From Lentisalinibacter sp964427415 (GTDB taxonomy: Bacteria; Pseudomonadota; Gammaproteobacteria; Steroidobacterales; Woeseiaceae): a DNA stretch of 64,000 nucleotides. This document shows, one piece after another, positions 15,664 through 23,838 of this stretch. The stretch spans positions 51,272 to 115,271 of the forward strand of contig CAYRUH010000006.1 of NCBI GenBank assembly GCA_964427415.1. Direction: 5' to 3'. A model generated the notes under the pieces. The model was not told the DNA's origin. It saw nothing but the letters and a program-made list of their open reading frames with translations, and did no database searches. The position numbers were made by a program, and so were the translations under genes. Position 1 is the first letter of the stretch, and the number at the start of each line of letters is the position of its first letter.

Positions 15664-16859
15664 AAGCCCCATATCTGCCGATAATCGGGGTCATCGCTCT
15701 CGCCGCCGCCTGTGGCGGGGCCGGTGACAAGGATCGGGCGCGATACGTCGCTGCCTGCATCGCCGGTGGCGATACGGAAACCGAGTGCGCCTGTCAGGGC
15801 GATACGCTCCTGGGCCAGCTCGACGAGCCGACCTTTACCGCGCTCGCTGACTTCGCCGAGGGCATGGCCGAAGCGAGCGCTGACGCCCAGGGCCGGATCG
15901 CCATGGGCGCGCTGACCAATCCGCAGCTGGTGTCCGCGCTCGATAAGACGGAAGCGGCGGCGCGGACCTGCAAACAGGCAGCGGCACTGGAAGCGGCCAG
16001 GGCCGAGGTCATCGCGATCGAGGCGGTGCGGGAGCAGCGCCGCAAGCAGGCTGCCGCACGCAAGTGCCCGCATACGCCTGCCATGGGTCCGCTGCTGCCG
16101 GGCATGCCGGTGCATGATGTGGCGGATCTGCGCCCGGGCATGAGCTTCGAGGATGTGGAAGCCGTGCTCGAGTGCCGCGGCAATATTCTCAGCTTCGACG
16201 TCGCCGAGAGCTGGGTGCGCAAGACTCAGGGCCTGGCCACGCGGCAGCTGCTGCGCGCGGCGGATGGCGACATCTGTCCGGCCGAGGCGCGGATCGCAGG
16301 CGGCGAGGCCTGCGAGGACGGCGGCTACGACTTCGAGCCGCTGCAGAATGTCGGCGAGGAGTTCATGGTGGCTTTCACGGGTCTGCCGCAAGCAGAGCGT
16401 GCGGGGATCATCTGGCGGCGAACGGTTTTTTCCGCCGACGAGTATCCGACCGTCTCGTCACTGCGCGAAGCACTGACCGCCAAATACGGGCAGCCGCATC
16501 TGGCGGCGAATCAGGAGGGCTATTACAGCCCGGGCCACCGTCGCGGCTCGCTGACCTATAGCTGGGTCTATGACCCGTCGCAACGGCCGATCCCGGATAG
16601 CGACGGCACCCTTCGCTCCCGTTGCGTGAGTGGTCCGCGCCCGACATTCGAGCGTCAGATGAGCTGGAATACCGGCTGCGGTATCACCGTGCGAGCCGAG
16701 ATCATGCCGGCACCGGGGAATACGGTACTCGCCAGCGAACTGAATGTCGTGGTCGTGGACCAGAAGCGCTTCAATGATGCCGTGGGTCAGTTCGACGTCG
16801 ATCTGAAAGCGGCCGTGGAGGCCCAGCACGCAGGCAAGGGGGCGGCGCCGGATCTCTGA
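15660..16859 (+). CDS. Putative lipoprotein of unknown function
   Basis: 399 residues. The N-terminus is a short signal peptide ending LAAAC, fitting a lipobox. A Cys-rich start of the mature part follows ('AACIAGGDTETECACQGDTL', a pattern seen in small exported proteins that depend on disulfides), then a helical region rich in Ala, Arg and Glu (about 85-135). The C-terminal half has 'GMSFEDVEAVLECRGN', resembling the repeated start of SmpA/BamE-like or DUF-type outer-envelope domains, and a 'SSLREALTAKYGQPH' segment seen in proteins that bind near the cell wall. No function can be assigned. It is translationally coupled to the upstream membrane protein. Confidence 0.7.
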   Translation: MKAPYLPIIGVIALAAACGGAGDKDRARYVAACIAGGDTETECACQGDTLLGQLDEPTFTALADFAEGMAEASADAQGRIAMGALTNPQLVSALDKTEAAARTCKQAAALEAARAEVIAIEAVREQRRKQAAARKCPHTPAMGPLLPGMPVHDVADLRPGMSFEDVEAVLECRGNILSFDVAESWVRKTQGLATRQLLRAADGDICPAEARIAGGEACEDGGYDFEPLQNVGEEFMVAFTGLPQAERAGIIWRRTVFSADEYPTVSSLREALTAKYGQPHLAANQEGYYSPGHRRGSLTYSWVYDPSQRPIPDSDGTLRSRCVSGPRPTFERQMSWNTGCGITVRAEIMPAPGNTVLASELNVVVVDQKRFNDAVGQFDVDLKAAVEAQHAGKGAAPDL

Positions 16860-16865
16860 TCCGGC

Positions 16866-16974
16866 CTCGCCGCGGCCGCGGCGAGCGGCTCCTGCGAAAA
16901 AACGGAGTTTCCGGGCGCTTCTAATGGGATCCTCCGGCTTGCGAAAATGTACGATGACGCTCGGCCGGAGGATC
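16866..16974. repeat. Two hairpin-forming sequences after the lipoprotein gene
   Basis: A perfect 20-bp palindrome (CTCGCCGCGGCCGCGGCGAG, 16866-16885) lies six bases after the stop codon. A second hairpin has 11-bp perfect arms, GATCCTCCGGC at 16928-16938 and GCCGGAGGATC at 16964-16974, with a 25-bp loop. Neither is followed by a long T run, so at best they are weak terminators or RNA-stabilising structures. The rest of 16975-17111 has only a short minus-strand frame without a start codon (about 39 codons from 17090), perhaps a gene remnant. Confidence 0.5.
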
Positions 16975-17111
16975 AACCCGCCAGCAGTGCCGGTCTCAGG
17001 GCGATTTCCAGCGGTATCATGTGAGCGAGTTTTTCCGCCGCCTCCGGATCGTGATTATCGCGGCACTGCAACCGATCGATCAGCGTGCCTTAATCGTCTC
17101 CCAGCCCAACG

Positions 17112-17558
17112 TCATCGCCTTGCCCGGAATGCGTTGAATAAACGTATGCTACCGAGCAGTACGAATGGAAGACCTGTGACAGCAAATAGGGTTGCTTTAG
17201 CCCAAAGCCGGAGGAAGGAGGCCACGATTGGCGGACGTTGATCAAGTGGGTCGTAGCGCACGGAGATGCTTTCACCGATCTCGTAGAGCCGGCCCCCTGC
17301 GCCTACCTGGCTCGTAAAGCGCCGCGCACGACCAGCCTGGTCGGTGAACTCCACAACGGGGTAGTACAGCAGCGCTGACACCTTGCTGGGCGCCGACTCG
17401 TAGCCGGATTCATAATCGACAACGATACCCGGTACCGCCTTCATTCCATCCAGTAGGTCGGCAGATGCGGTCCATGCCTGCAGCGCATGGTACCAGGGGA
17501 CCAGACCGACCATTAAGAGGATCAAGGGCGGTAGAACACGTCGATTATTTTCGTCCAT
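17112..17558 (-). CDS. DUF3592-type membrane protein
   Basis: 148 residues from an ATG at 17558 with AGGA six bases upstream; an ATG at 17603 in the same frame is the alternative and would add 15 residues. It has an N-terminal membrane helix ('PLILLMVGLVPWYHAL'), an extracytoplasmic beta-rich middle with 'LLYYPVVEFTDQAGRARRFT' and 'YEIGESISVRYDPLDQ', and a C-terminal helix. The phrase 'YxPVVxFxxxxGxxxxF' and the 'VRYDPxDP' ending are the signature of DUF3592 proteins, whose function is unknown. It lies downstream of cysK on the same strand, separated by 190 bp and a REP sequence. Confidence 0.75.
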   Translation of the reverse strand: MDENNRRVLPPLILLMVGLVPWYHALQAWTASADLLDGMKAVPGIVVDYESGYESAPSKVSALLYYPVVEFTDQAGRARRFTSQVGAGGRLYEIGESISVRYDPLDQRPPIVASFLRLWAKATLFAVTGLPFVLLGSIRLFNAFRARR

Positions 17559-17739
17559 GTGTAGTCCTGTAGCCCAACGAACCGGCTTATCGATAAAGGC
17601 CATTGGACGTCTTCCGTGACGTCTCCTGCAATTCGCTCCCGATACCGATATCTCCGGCGGCGCCGTCGCCACCCGTGGCCGCGCAGCTCTCTTCTTTGAG
17701 CGAAATGTACCGAGGTTCGCCCCCTGAATGATCAATATA

Positions 17740-17760
17740 GTAGGGCCTTCAGGCCCGATC
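17740..17760 (-). repeat. REP palindrome at the end of cysK
   Basis: GTAGGGCCTTCAGGCCCGAT plus C, a member of the GTAG-type REP family found at seven other places in this window. The loop of the hairpin contains the TGA stop codon of cysK, whose last residues (D-R-A) are encoded by the palindrome. Confidence 0.75.
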
Positions 17761-18765
17761 CCGCCGTCCGTCCAGCCACTCCGGCAGCGACAGCCCCTTG
17801 GACTCCAGATAGGCGCCGTTGAACAGCCGCTCGCGGTAGCGCATGGCGCCGTCGCAGAGGACTGTGACGATAACGTGACCCGGACCCAGCTCACGCGCCA
17901 TGGCCATGGCTCCGCCCACATTGATGCCGCTGGAACCGCCGAGCACGAGGCCTTGCTGGCGGATCATGTCGTAGACCAGCGGGATGGCTACTTCATCCGT
18001 TATGCGGTAGGCCAGGTCGATGGCGGCGCCTTCGAGATTGGCGGTGATGCGCGAGTTGCCGATACCCTCGGTAATGGAGCTGCCTTCGATCTTTATCTCA
18101 CCGTTCCTGTAGAGCTCGTACAGCCCGGAGCCGCCCGGATCGGCCAGGCCGATCTTCACCTCCGGTTTGCACGCCTTCAGATACTGCGACACGCCGGCCA
18201 GCGTGCCGCCGGTGCCGACGGCGCAGATGAAAGCGTCCATTTCGCCGTCGGTCTGGTCCCAGATCTCCGGGCCGGTGGTCTCGGCGTGGAAGTCCCGGTT
18301 GGCGGTGTTGTCGAACTGGTTCGGCCAAAAGGCACTGCCCGGCTCCCGCGCGTTCATCTCCTCGGCCATGCGGCCGGAGACGTGGACGAAGTGGTTGGGG
18401 TCGCGAAAGGGCACGGCGGGGATGAGCCTGACGTCGGCGCCGTAGGTGCGCAGCGTGTCGATCTTCTCTTTGCTCTGGGTGTCCGGCATGACGATGATGC
18501 TCGGATGCCCCAGTGCATTGCCGACCATGGCCAGCCCGATACCGGTGTTGCCTGCCGTGCCCTCGATGATGGTGCCGCCGGGCTTCAGCTCGCCGGTGGC
18601 CTGGGCACGGCGCACCATGCCGAGCGCAGCGCGGTCTTTCACCGAGCCGCCCGGGTTCATGAACTCGGCCTTGCCGAGGATCTCGCAGCCGGTTTCCTCG
18701 GACGCCCGGTTCAGCCGAATCAGGGGCGTCGCGCCGATGGCGTCGATGAGCTGCCGCGCGTCCAT
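17749..18765 (-). CDS. cysK: Cysteine synthase A-like PLP enzyme
   Basis: 338 residues. It belongs to the fold-type II PLP enzymes that make cysteine from O-acetylserine and sulfide in the cytoplasm. The PLP-binding lysine is in 'MNPGGSVKDRAAL' (about residue 43), the substrate loop is 'IEGTAGNTGIGLAMVG', and the phosphate-binding loop is 'VGTGGTLAG'. 'DPGGSGLYELYRNGEIK' and a longer C-terminus set it apart from short CysK and are seen in the long cysteine synthase A subgroup; a role as cystathionine beta-synthase-like enzyme is less likely. It follows prfA by 14 bp, so it is probably the third gene of a hemA-prfA-cysK operon, where prmC usually sits. Confidence 0.85.
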   Translation of the reverse strand: MDARQLIDAIGATPLIRLNRASEETGCEILGKAEFMNPGGSVKDRAALGMVRRAQATGELKPGGTIIEGTAGNTGIGLAMVGNALGHPSIIVMPDTQSKEKIDTLRTYGADVRLIPAVPFRDPNHFVHVSGRMAEEMNAREPGSAFWPNQFDNTANRDFHAETTGPEIWDQTDGEMDAFICAVGTGGTLAGVSQYLKACKPEVKIGLADPGGSGLYELYRNGEIKIEGSSITEGIGNSRITANLEGAAIDLAYRITDEVAIPLVYDMIRQQGLVLGGSSGINVGGAMAMARELGPGHVIVTVLCDGAMRYRERLFNGAYLESKGLSLPEWLDGRRDRA

Positions 18766-18779
18766 GGCGATGTCCTTCC

Positions 18780-19865
18780 TCAGTGCCCGGTGAGTGCCGC
18801 GAGCTGGTCGGCCTGATATTCGCGGGTGAGCGGGTCGATGATCGGCTCCAGGCTGCCTTGCAGCACTTCGTCCAGTTTATAAAGCGTCAGGTTGATGCGA
18901 TGGTCCGTCACCCGGCCCTGGGGATAGTTGTAGGTGCGGATGCGCTCGGAGCGGTCGCCGGATCCCACCAGGAGCTTGCGGGTCTCGGCCCGTTCGGTGG
19001 CCAGCACCTCTTCCTCGGCGGCCACCAGCTTCGCCTGCAGCAGAGCCAGCGCCCGCGCCCGATTCTTGTGCTGGGAGCGTTCGTCCTGACATTCCACCAC
19101 GATGCCGCTGGGCAGGTGGGTGATGCGCACCGCGGAGTCGGTCTTGTTCACGTGCTGGCCGCCGGCGCCGGACGCCCGGTAGGTATCCACGCGGAGGTCC
19201 GAGGGGTTTATCTCGATCTCGCCTACTTCCTCTGCCTCGGGCAGGACGGCAACCGTGCAGGCGGAAGTGTGGATGCGGCCCTGGGATTCGGTCTCCGGCA
19301 CCCGCTGCACGCGGTGGGCGCCGGACTCGAACTTCATCTGCGCGTATACATTGCGGCCGCTCACCTTGCAGATGAGTTCCTTGTAGCCGCCTTGCTCGCC
19401 CTCGCTGGCAGAGAGCACCTCGATGCGCCAGCCTTTCGTCTCGGCGTAGCGCGAGTACATGCGGAACAGGTCACCGGCGAAGATGGCGGCCTCGTCGCCG
19501 CCGGTGCCGGCGCGTATCTCGAGATAGGCGTCGCTCTCGTCCTTCGGGTCTTTCGGTACCAGGGCCAGTTCGAGTTCGCGCTCGAGAGTCTCGCGTTCGG
19601 CCTCCAGCCGTTCGGCTTCCTCGCGGCCCATCGCCCGCATGTCGGCGTCGGCATCCTTCGCCATCTCCTCCGCCGCGGCCAGGTCGTCGACGAGGTCACG
19701 GTAGCGTCGGAACAGCGTCATTACCGGCTCCAGCTGCGCGTACTCTTTGGAATAGTCACGGAAGCGGTCCTGCGTCGCGATGACGTCGCGGTCGGCGAGC
19801 AGCCCGGCGAGTTCCTCGAACCGGTCGGCGAGACCCTGGAGCTTTTGTTCGATGCTGGCTTTCAC
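18780..19865 (-). CDS. prfA: Peptide chain release factor 1
   Basis: 361 residues, the normal RF1 length. RF1 reads UAA and UAG in the ribosomal A site and triggers release of the peptide. The tripeptide-recognition region is 'VPETESQGRIHTSACTVAV' (PxT type, here PET where E. coli has PAT), and the catalytic GGQ lies in 'RASGAGGQHVNKTDSAVRIT' with the following 'VVECQDERSQHKNRARAL', all typical. hemA ends 25 bp upstream, and cysK starts 14 bp downstream. prmC, which methylates the GGQ glutamine and often follows prfA, is not in this window. Confidence 0.97.
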   Translation of the reverse strand: MKASIEQKLQGLADRFEELAGLLADRDVIATQDRFRDYSKEYAQLEPVMTLFRRYRDLVDDLAAAEEMAKDADADMRAMGREEAERLEAERETLERELELALVPKDPKDESDAYLEIRAGTGGDEAAIFAGDLFRMYSRYAETKGWRIEVLSASEGEQGGYKELICKVSGRNVYAQMKFESGAHRVQRVPETESQGRIHTSACTVAVLPEAEEVGEIEINPSDLRVDTYRASGAGGQHVNKTDSAVRITHLPSGIVVECQDERSQHKNRARALALLQAKLVAAEEEVLATERAETRKLLVGSGDRSERIRTYNYPQGRVTDHRINLTLYKLDEVLQGSLEPIIDPLTREYQADQLAALTGH

Positions 19866-19890
19866 GGGGGGGCCGTCGCTGCGGCCGGGC

Positions 19891-21159
19891 TCAGGAACGG
19901 TTCTTTTTGTCGTCGTTCAGGCCGAAGAGTTCCCGGGCCGAGAGCATGATGGCCTCGTCGGACTCCTCGCCGGCCTGGCGCAGCCGCTCGCTGGGCTTGT
20001 GCAGCATCTTGTTCATCAGCGTGGAGGCCAGGTACTGGAGCGCGGCTTCCGGGTCGCCGCTGTTGGCCAGCCGTCGTATCGCCTGTTCGAGCACCTCCTG
20101 CTTCAGCACCTCTCCGCGGCCACGGATGGACTTGATGAGGGGCACGGCGTCCAGCACCCGCTCGGCGTTGCGAAAGCGCTCGAGCTCGAACTCGATGATG
20201 CGCTCCGCCTCGTCTGCCGCGGCCTGCCTGCTCTGCAGGCCGTCGTTGATCACGCCCTGCAGGTCGTCGACGGTGTAAAGGTAGACATCCTCGAATTCGC
20301 CCACGGCCGGCTCGATGTCCCGGGGCACGGCAATGTCGCAGGCGAAAATGGGTTTGCGTTTCCTGAGTTCCAGCGCCCGCTTCATGTCGGCGGCAGTGAT
20401 GAGCGGGTCCGGACTCGCCGTGGAGGTGATCAGAATGTCCGCTTCGGGCAGCGTGCCGGGCAGCTCGGACAGCGGCAGGGCGAAGCCGCCGAACTCGGCG
20501 GCCAGCGCGCGCGCGCGGGGCAAGCTGCGGTTGGCGATGAACAGGCGGCCGATGCCGTGGCCGTGCAGATGGCGCGCCACCAGTTCGATGGTCTCACCGG
20601 CGCCCACCAGCAGTGCTGTATGTTTGCCGAAGCGAGCAAAGATCTGCCGGGCGAGCGACACGGCGGCATAGGCCACCGACACGGGGCTTGAGCCGATGGT
20701 GGTGTCGGTGCGCACCTTCTTCGCCACCGAGAAGGCGTGCTGGAACAGGCGGGTCAGCCGGGGTCCGGCGCGGCCGTGGCCCTGGGCATGGCGGAAGGCG
20801 TCCTTCAGCTGGCCGGTGATCTGGGGCTCACCGAGGATGACCGAATCCAGGCCGCAGGCCACGCGGAACAGGTGCCGGGCGGCGGCCTCGTCCCGGGCCT
20901 GGAACAGGCACTCAGCGAGCCGGTCGTCCATGCCGTGGAAGTTGTGCAGCCACTCGACGAGACCGGTCTCCGCTTCGATGTCTAGGTCACAGACAATTTC
21001 GGTGCGGTTGCACGTGGAAACGATCACGTTCTCGTTGACGCCGGGCAGCGAGCCCGATTCACTCAGCGCATCGGGCAGCACGGTCTCGTCGAACACGATC
21101 CGCTCACGGATATCGACCGGGGCCGTGTTATGGTTAATGCCCAGGATGAAAAACGGCAT
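19891..21159 (-). CDS. hemA: Glutamyl-tRNA reductase
   Basis: 422 residues. It reduces Glu-tRNA(Glu) to glutamate-1-semialdehyde with NADPH, the first step of C5-pathway tetrapyrrole synthesis. The active-site Cys50 is in 'VIVSTCNRTEIVCD', followed by 'LFRVACGLDSVILGEPQI', the Rossmann segment 'HTALLVGAGETIELVARHL', 'DILITSTASPDPLI' and the C-terminal dimerisation helices. It starts with MPFFILGINHNTAPVDIRER, the usual N-terminus. Shared operon with prfA is the standard gammaproteobacterial arrangement. It is divergent from the TPR-lolB operon with 105 bp between the start codons, a common arrangement for hemA and lolB. Confidence 0.97.
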   Translation of the reverse strand: MPFFILGINHNTAPVDIRERIVFDETVLPDALSESGSLPGVNENVIVSTCNRTEIVCDLDIEAETGLVEWLHNFHGMDDRLAECLFQARDEAAARHLFRVACGLDSVILGEPQITGQLKDAFRHAQGHGRAGPRLTRLFQHAFSVAKKVRTDTTIGSSPVSVAYAAVSLARQIFARFGKHTALLVGAGETIELVARHLHGHGIGRLFIANRSLPRARALAAEFGGFALPLSELPGTLPEADILITSTASPDPLITAADMKRALELRKRKPIFACDIAVPRDIEPAVGEFEDVYLYTVDDLQGVINDGLQSRQAAADEAERIIEFELERFRNAERVLDAVPLIKSIRGRGEVLKQEVLEQAIRRLANSGDPEAALQYLASTLMNKMLHKPSERLRQAGEESDEAIMLSARELFGLNDDKKNRS

Positions 21160-21264
21160 CTGAAGGAATCACGAATTCGGATTGGTTCACGCAGCGCTTA
21201 TGATAAGCGAACTGCCGGTGATCTGCCCGAAGCGGGCCACCGGGTCACTGACAGAGATTTCCGA

Positions 21265-22983
21265 ATGCTAGACACACATACCCTCCCGCGTCGAGGCGGG
21301 GTCCCGGCCCTTGCCACGCTGCAGATTCTGTTACTGGCCGCCTTTGCGGCGGGCTGCGCCGGCACCCCGCAACCGGCCCCCGAGTCCACCGACGGGCAGG
21401 ATCGAACCTACCACATACTCATGGCCGAGATCGCCCTGCAGCGCGGCGAGGACGCCACGGGGGTCGAAGAATACCTGAAGGCGGCACGGGCCGGGGAGTC
21501 GGTAGAGACCGCAAGTCAGGCGACCCGCACGGCCTTCGACTACGGCTACGACCGCATCGCCCGCGAGGCCGCGCAGCGCTGGGTGGAACTTGCTCCGGAG
21601 GATGGCGAGGCGCGTCGCTACGCAGGCCGTCTGGCGCTGCAGCACCAGCAGGTGGAGGAAGCGGCGCGGCACCTGATCGCCGCCGGCGCCGCCGACGGTG
21701 CTGACGATGCCGCTTTCCGCGAGCTCGTGACCCTGCTGATGGAGGACGGTCACCCCGAGGATGCGTTAGCGGTGGCCGAGCGCCTCGCCGACGCCTACGA
21801 GGACAACGCCTACGCCCAGGCCGCCGCGGCGAGCGCGGCCCTGCGCGCTGACGAGGCGGAGAGCGCGATCGCCTACGCCAGGCGGGCCCGGGAACTCGCG
21901 CCGGAGGAACCCCGCGCGACGCTGCTGCTGGCCCGCGCGCTGGAGGCTGACGATCAGACCGAGGCAGCGATCGAGACCGCCGCGCCGCTCGCCGATGCCG
22001 AAGACCTGGACCTGAGGCTGGACTACGCCCTGTTCCTTGCCGGGGCAGACCGGCCCGACGAGGCGCGCACGGTGGTGAACCGGGTGCTGCAGGACGAGCC
22101 CGCGCAGGCGGATGCCTGGCGGGTCACGGCACTCATCAGCCTGCAACAGGGCGATTACGATGCCGCCTGGACGGATTTCTCGGAACTGCTGAAGAGCGGC
22201 GCGTACACTGACGAGGCACTTTTTTATCTCGCCACCATCGCCGAGGAGCGCGAGGACTGGTTGCAGGCCATGCGCCTTTACTCCCAGGTGGGCGAAGGCG
22301 GCCTGCTGCTCGCCGCCCGGCAGCGGGTCAGCGTAATCCTGACCCGGCTGGGCCAGGCCGAGGGCGCGCTGTCCCAGCTGGAGCGCTTCGCCCGGCGCAA
22401 TCCCCGCCAGGCGCTGGATGTGCGCTTTACGGAAGCTCAGCTGCTCGAGGCCATGGAACGCTATGAGGAGGCGCTGGAAGCCTACGATGAGATCCTGGCG
22501 GCAAAGCCGCCGTCGCTGGGGCTGCTGCTGAGCCGGGCGGAGGTGGAGCTCGCCCGTGGCGAGACGGACGCGGCCATCGAGGGCTACCGGGAGGCGCTGG
22601 CGCTGCGCCCGGACAGCGCGACGGCGCTGAACGCACTGGGCTACACGCTCGCGGACCGCACCGACCGGCTGCGCGAGGCCCGCAATCTCATCGAGCGCGC
22701 CCTCGAGAAAGAGCCGGACAACGCGGCCATCATCGACAGCATGGGCTGGGTGCTGTTCCGTCAGGGCGAGCCGGAAGAGGCGCTGCCGCACCTGGAGCGG
22801 GCCTGGGAGATGATCCGCGACCCGGAAGTGGCCGCTCATCTGGGCGAGACCCTCTGGGCACTCGGCCGGCGGGAGGCGGCCCGCGGGATCCTGCAGGAGG
22901 CCTATGACGAGTTCCCCGGCAGCGAACCGCTGCGCGATACGCTGCAGCGCCTGATGGAAGCGTCCGAGACCAGCGAGAGCTGA
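21265..22983 (+). CDS. TPR lipoprotein upstream of lolB
   Basis: 572 residues from an ATG at 21265; earlier in-frame starts would add a leader without signal features and overlap the hemA promoter. The signal peptide ends in a lipobox ('LLLAAFAAGCAGTP'), so the mature protein is lipid-anchored. Nearly all of the rest is TPR-type repeats; the clearest are near the C-terminus ('GYREALALRPDSATALNALG', 'ALEKEPDNAAIIDSMGWVLF', 'EALPHLERAWEMI'). Proteins of this type next to lolB occur in many gammaproteobacteria and may help outer-membrane assembly or lipoprotein handling, but the role is not established. It ends seven bp before lolB, so the two are almost certainly co-transcribed. Confidence 0.85.
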   Translation: MLDTHTLPRRGGVPALATLQILLLAAFAAGCAGTPQPAPESTDGQDRTYHILMAEIALQRGEDATGVEEYLKAARAGESVETASQATRTAFDYGYDRIAREAAQRWVELAPEDGEARRYAGRLALQHQQVEEAARHLIAAGAADGADDAAFRELVTLLMEDGHPEDALAVAERLADAYEDNAYAQAAAASAALRADEAESAIAYARRARELAPEEPRATLLLARALEADDQTEAAIETAAPLADAEDLDLRLDYALFLAGADRPDEARTVVNRVLQDEPAQADAWRVTALISLQQGDYDAAWTDFSELLKSGAYTDEALFYLATIAEEREDWLQAMRLYSQVGEGGLLLAARQRVSVILTRLGQAEGALSQLERFARRNPRQALDVRFTEAQLLEAMERYEEALEAYDEILAAKPPSLGLLLSRAEVELARGETDAAIEGYREALALRPDSATALNALGYTLADRTDRLREARNLIERALEKEPDNAAIIDSMGWVLFRQGEPEEALPHLERAWEMIRDPEVAAHLGETLWALGRREAARGILQEAYDEFPGSEPLRDTLQRLMEASETSES

Positions 22984-22990
22984 CCCCGCC

Positions 22991-23611
22991 GTGCGCCGAC
23001 TGCCCATGGCTGCTGTCGGCCTTCTGGGCCTTCTGGGCCTGCTGCTGGCGGGCTGCGCCAGCCGGCCCACCGTGACCCTGCCACCGCTCGAGAACTGGGA
23101 GCAGCGCCGGGAAGTGCTGGGTGCCGTGGATGCCTGGCGCGCCGGCGGGCGTATCGCCGTGGTGGCCGGCGACCGGGCCGAGAGCGGCAGCCTTGACTGG
23201 CGCCAGGACGACGGCGACGTCACCGTCTCCATCCGCGGTCCCTTGGGTGCCGGCGGCATCCGGTTGGAAGGCGGCCCGGACGGGCTGATCCTGACCGCCG
23301 CCGACGGCAGCACCGTGGCCCTGACCCGGCCGGAGGAGGAGCTGCGGCTGATCTATGGCTGGTCCATCCCGGTAGCGAGCCTGTCGTGGTGGCTCCGGGG
23401 ACTGCCCGACCCGGCCCGCCCCGCGGACACCGAGATGGCGCCGGAGGGCTGGCTCACCCGGCTGGAGCAGGCGGGCTGGCGGGTGGATTACCCGGACTAC
23501 CGCGCCGCCGCCGGGGTGATGCTGCCCTACCGGATACGGGCGCGCAGCGCGGATATCCGTCTCACCATCGTGGTGAAGGAGTGGAATTTCGGGCTCGGCG
23601 CGGTGCGCTGA
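22991..23611 (+). CDS. lolB: Outer-membrane lipoprotein LolB
   Basis: 206 residues from a GTG at 22991. LolB receives lipoproteins from LolA and inserts them in the outer membrane. The signal peptide ends LLLAGC, so it is itself a lipoprotein, and the body follows the LolB beta-barrel pattern: 'WRAGGRIAVVAGDRAESGSL', 'DVTVSIRGPLGAGGIRLEGG', 'LSWWLRGLPDPA' and 'WRVDYPDY', with a final 'RLTIVVKEWNFG' strand. Length is normal. It sits in the lolB-tRNA-prs order, but the ispE gene that usually follows directly is missing; only 73 bp separate it from the tRNA. Confidence 0.92.
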   Translation: MRRLPMAAVGLLGLLGLLLAGCASRPTVTLPPLENWEQRREVLGAVDAWRAGGRIAVVAGDRAESGSLDWRQDDGDVTVSIRGPLGAGGIRLEGGPDGLILTAADGSTVALTRPEEELRLIYGWSIPVASLSWWLRGLPDPARPADTEMAPEGWLTRLEQAGWRVDYPDYRAAAGVMLPYRIRARSADIRLTIVVKEWNFGLGAVR

Positions 23612-23684
23612 GGTGTCGCGTTGACACCCCCGGGGAGGCTCGGGACAATGCGCGCGTCGGCGCGGCCGGCGGCGGTCGGGTTTC

Positions 23685-23759
23685 TGGGGTGTAGCCAAGC
23701 GGTAAGGCAACGGGTTTTGATCCCGTGATTCGCAGGTTCGAATCCTGCCACCCCAGCCA
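23685..23759 (+). tRNA. tRNA-Gln (UUG anticodon)
   Basis: Seven-base acceptor stem TGGGGTG pairs with CACCCCA (G-U allowed), the D arm is GCCAAGCGGTAAGGC, the anticodon loop TTTTGAT gives TTG, the T arm is GCAGG-TTCGAAT-CCTGC, and GCCA closes with an encoded CCA. It lies between lolB and prs, a position seen in many gammaproteobacteria. Confidence 0.97.
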
Positions 23760-23838
23760 TCGTTACCGGGCATTGAGGCACTGGGCCCGTCAAGAAGAGC
23801 AATAACAAAGAATCACAGGCGGGCAAAGGGAGGATTCG

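Noticed and set aside
16975..17090. Short minus-strand frame with plausible amino-acid composition
   Set aside because: It begins directly after a TAA with no usual start and ends after about 39 codons; noted as a possible remnant only.
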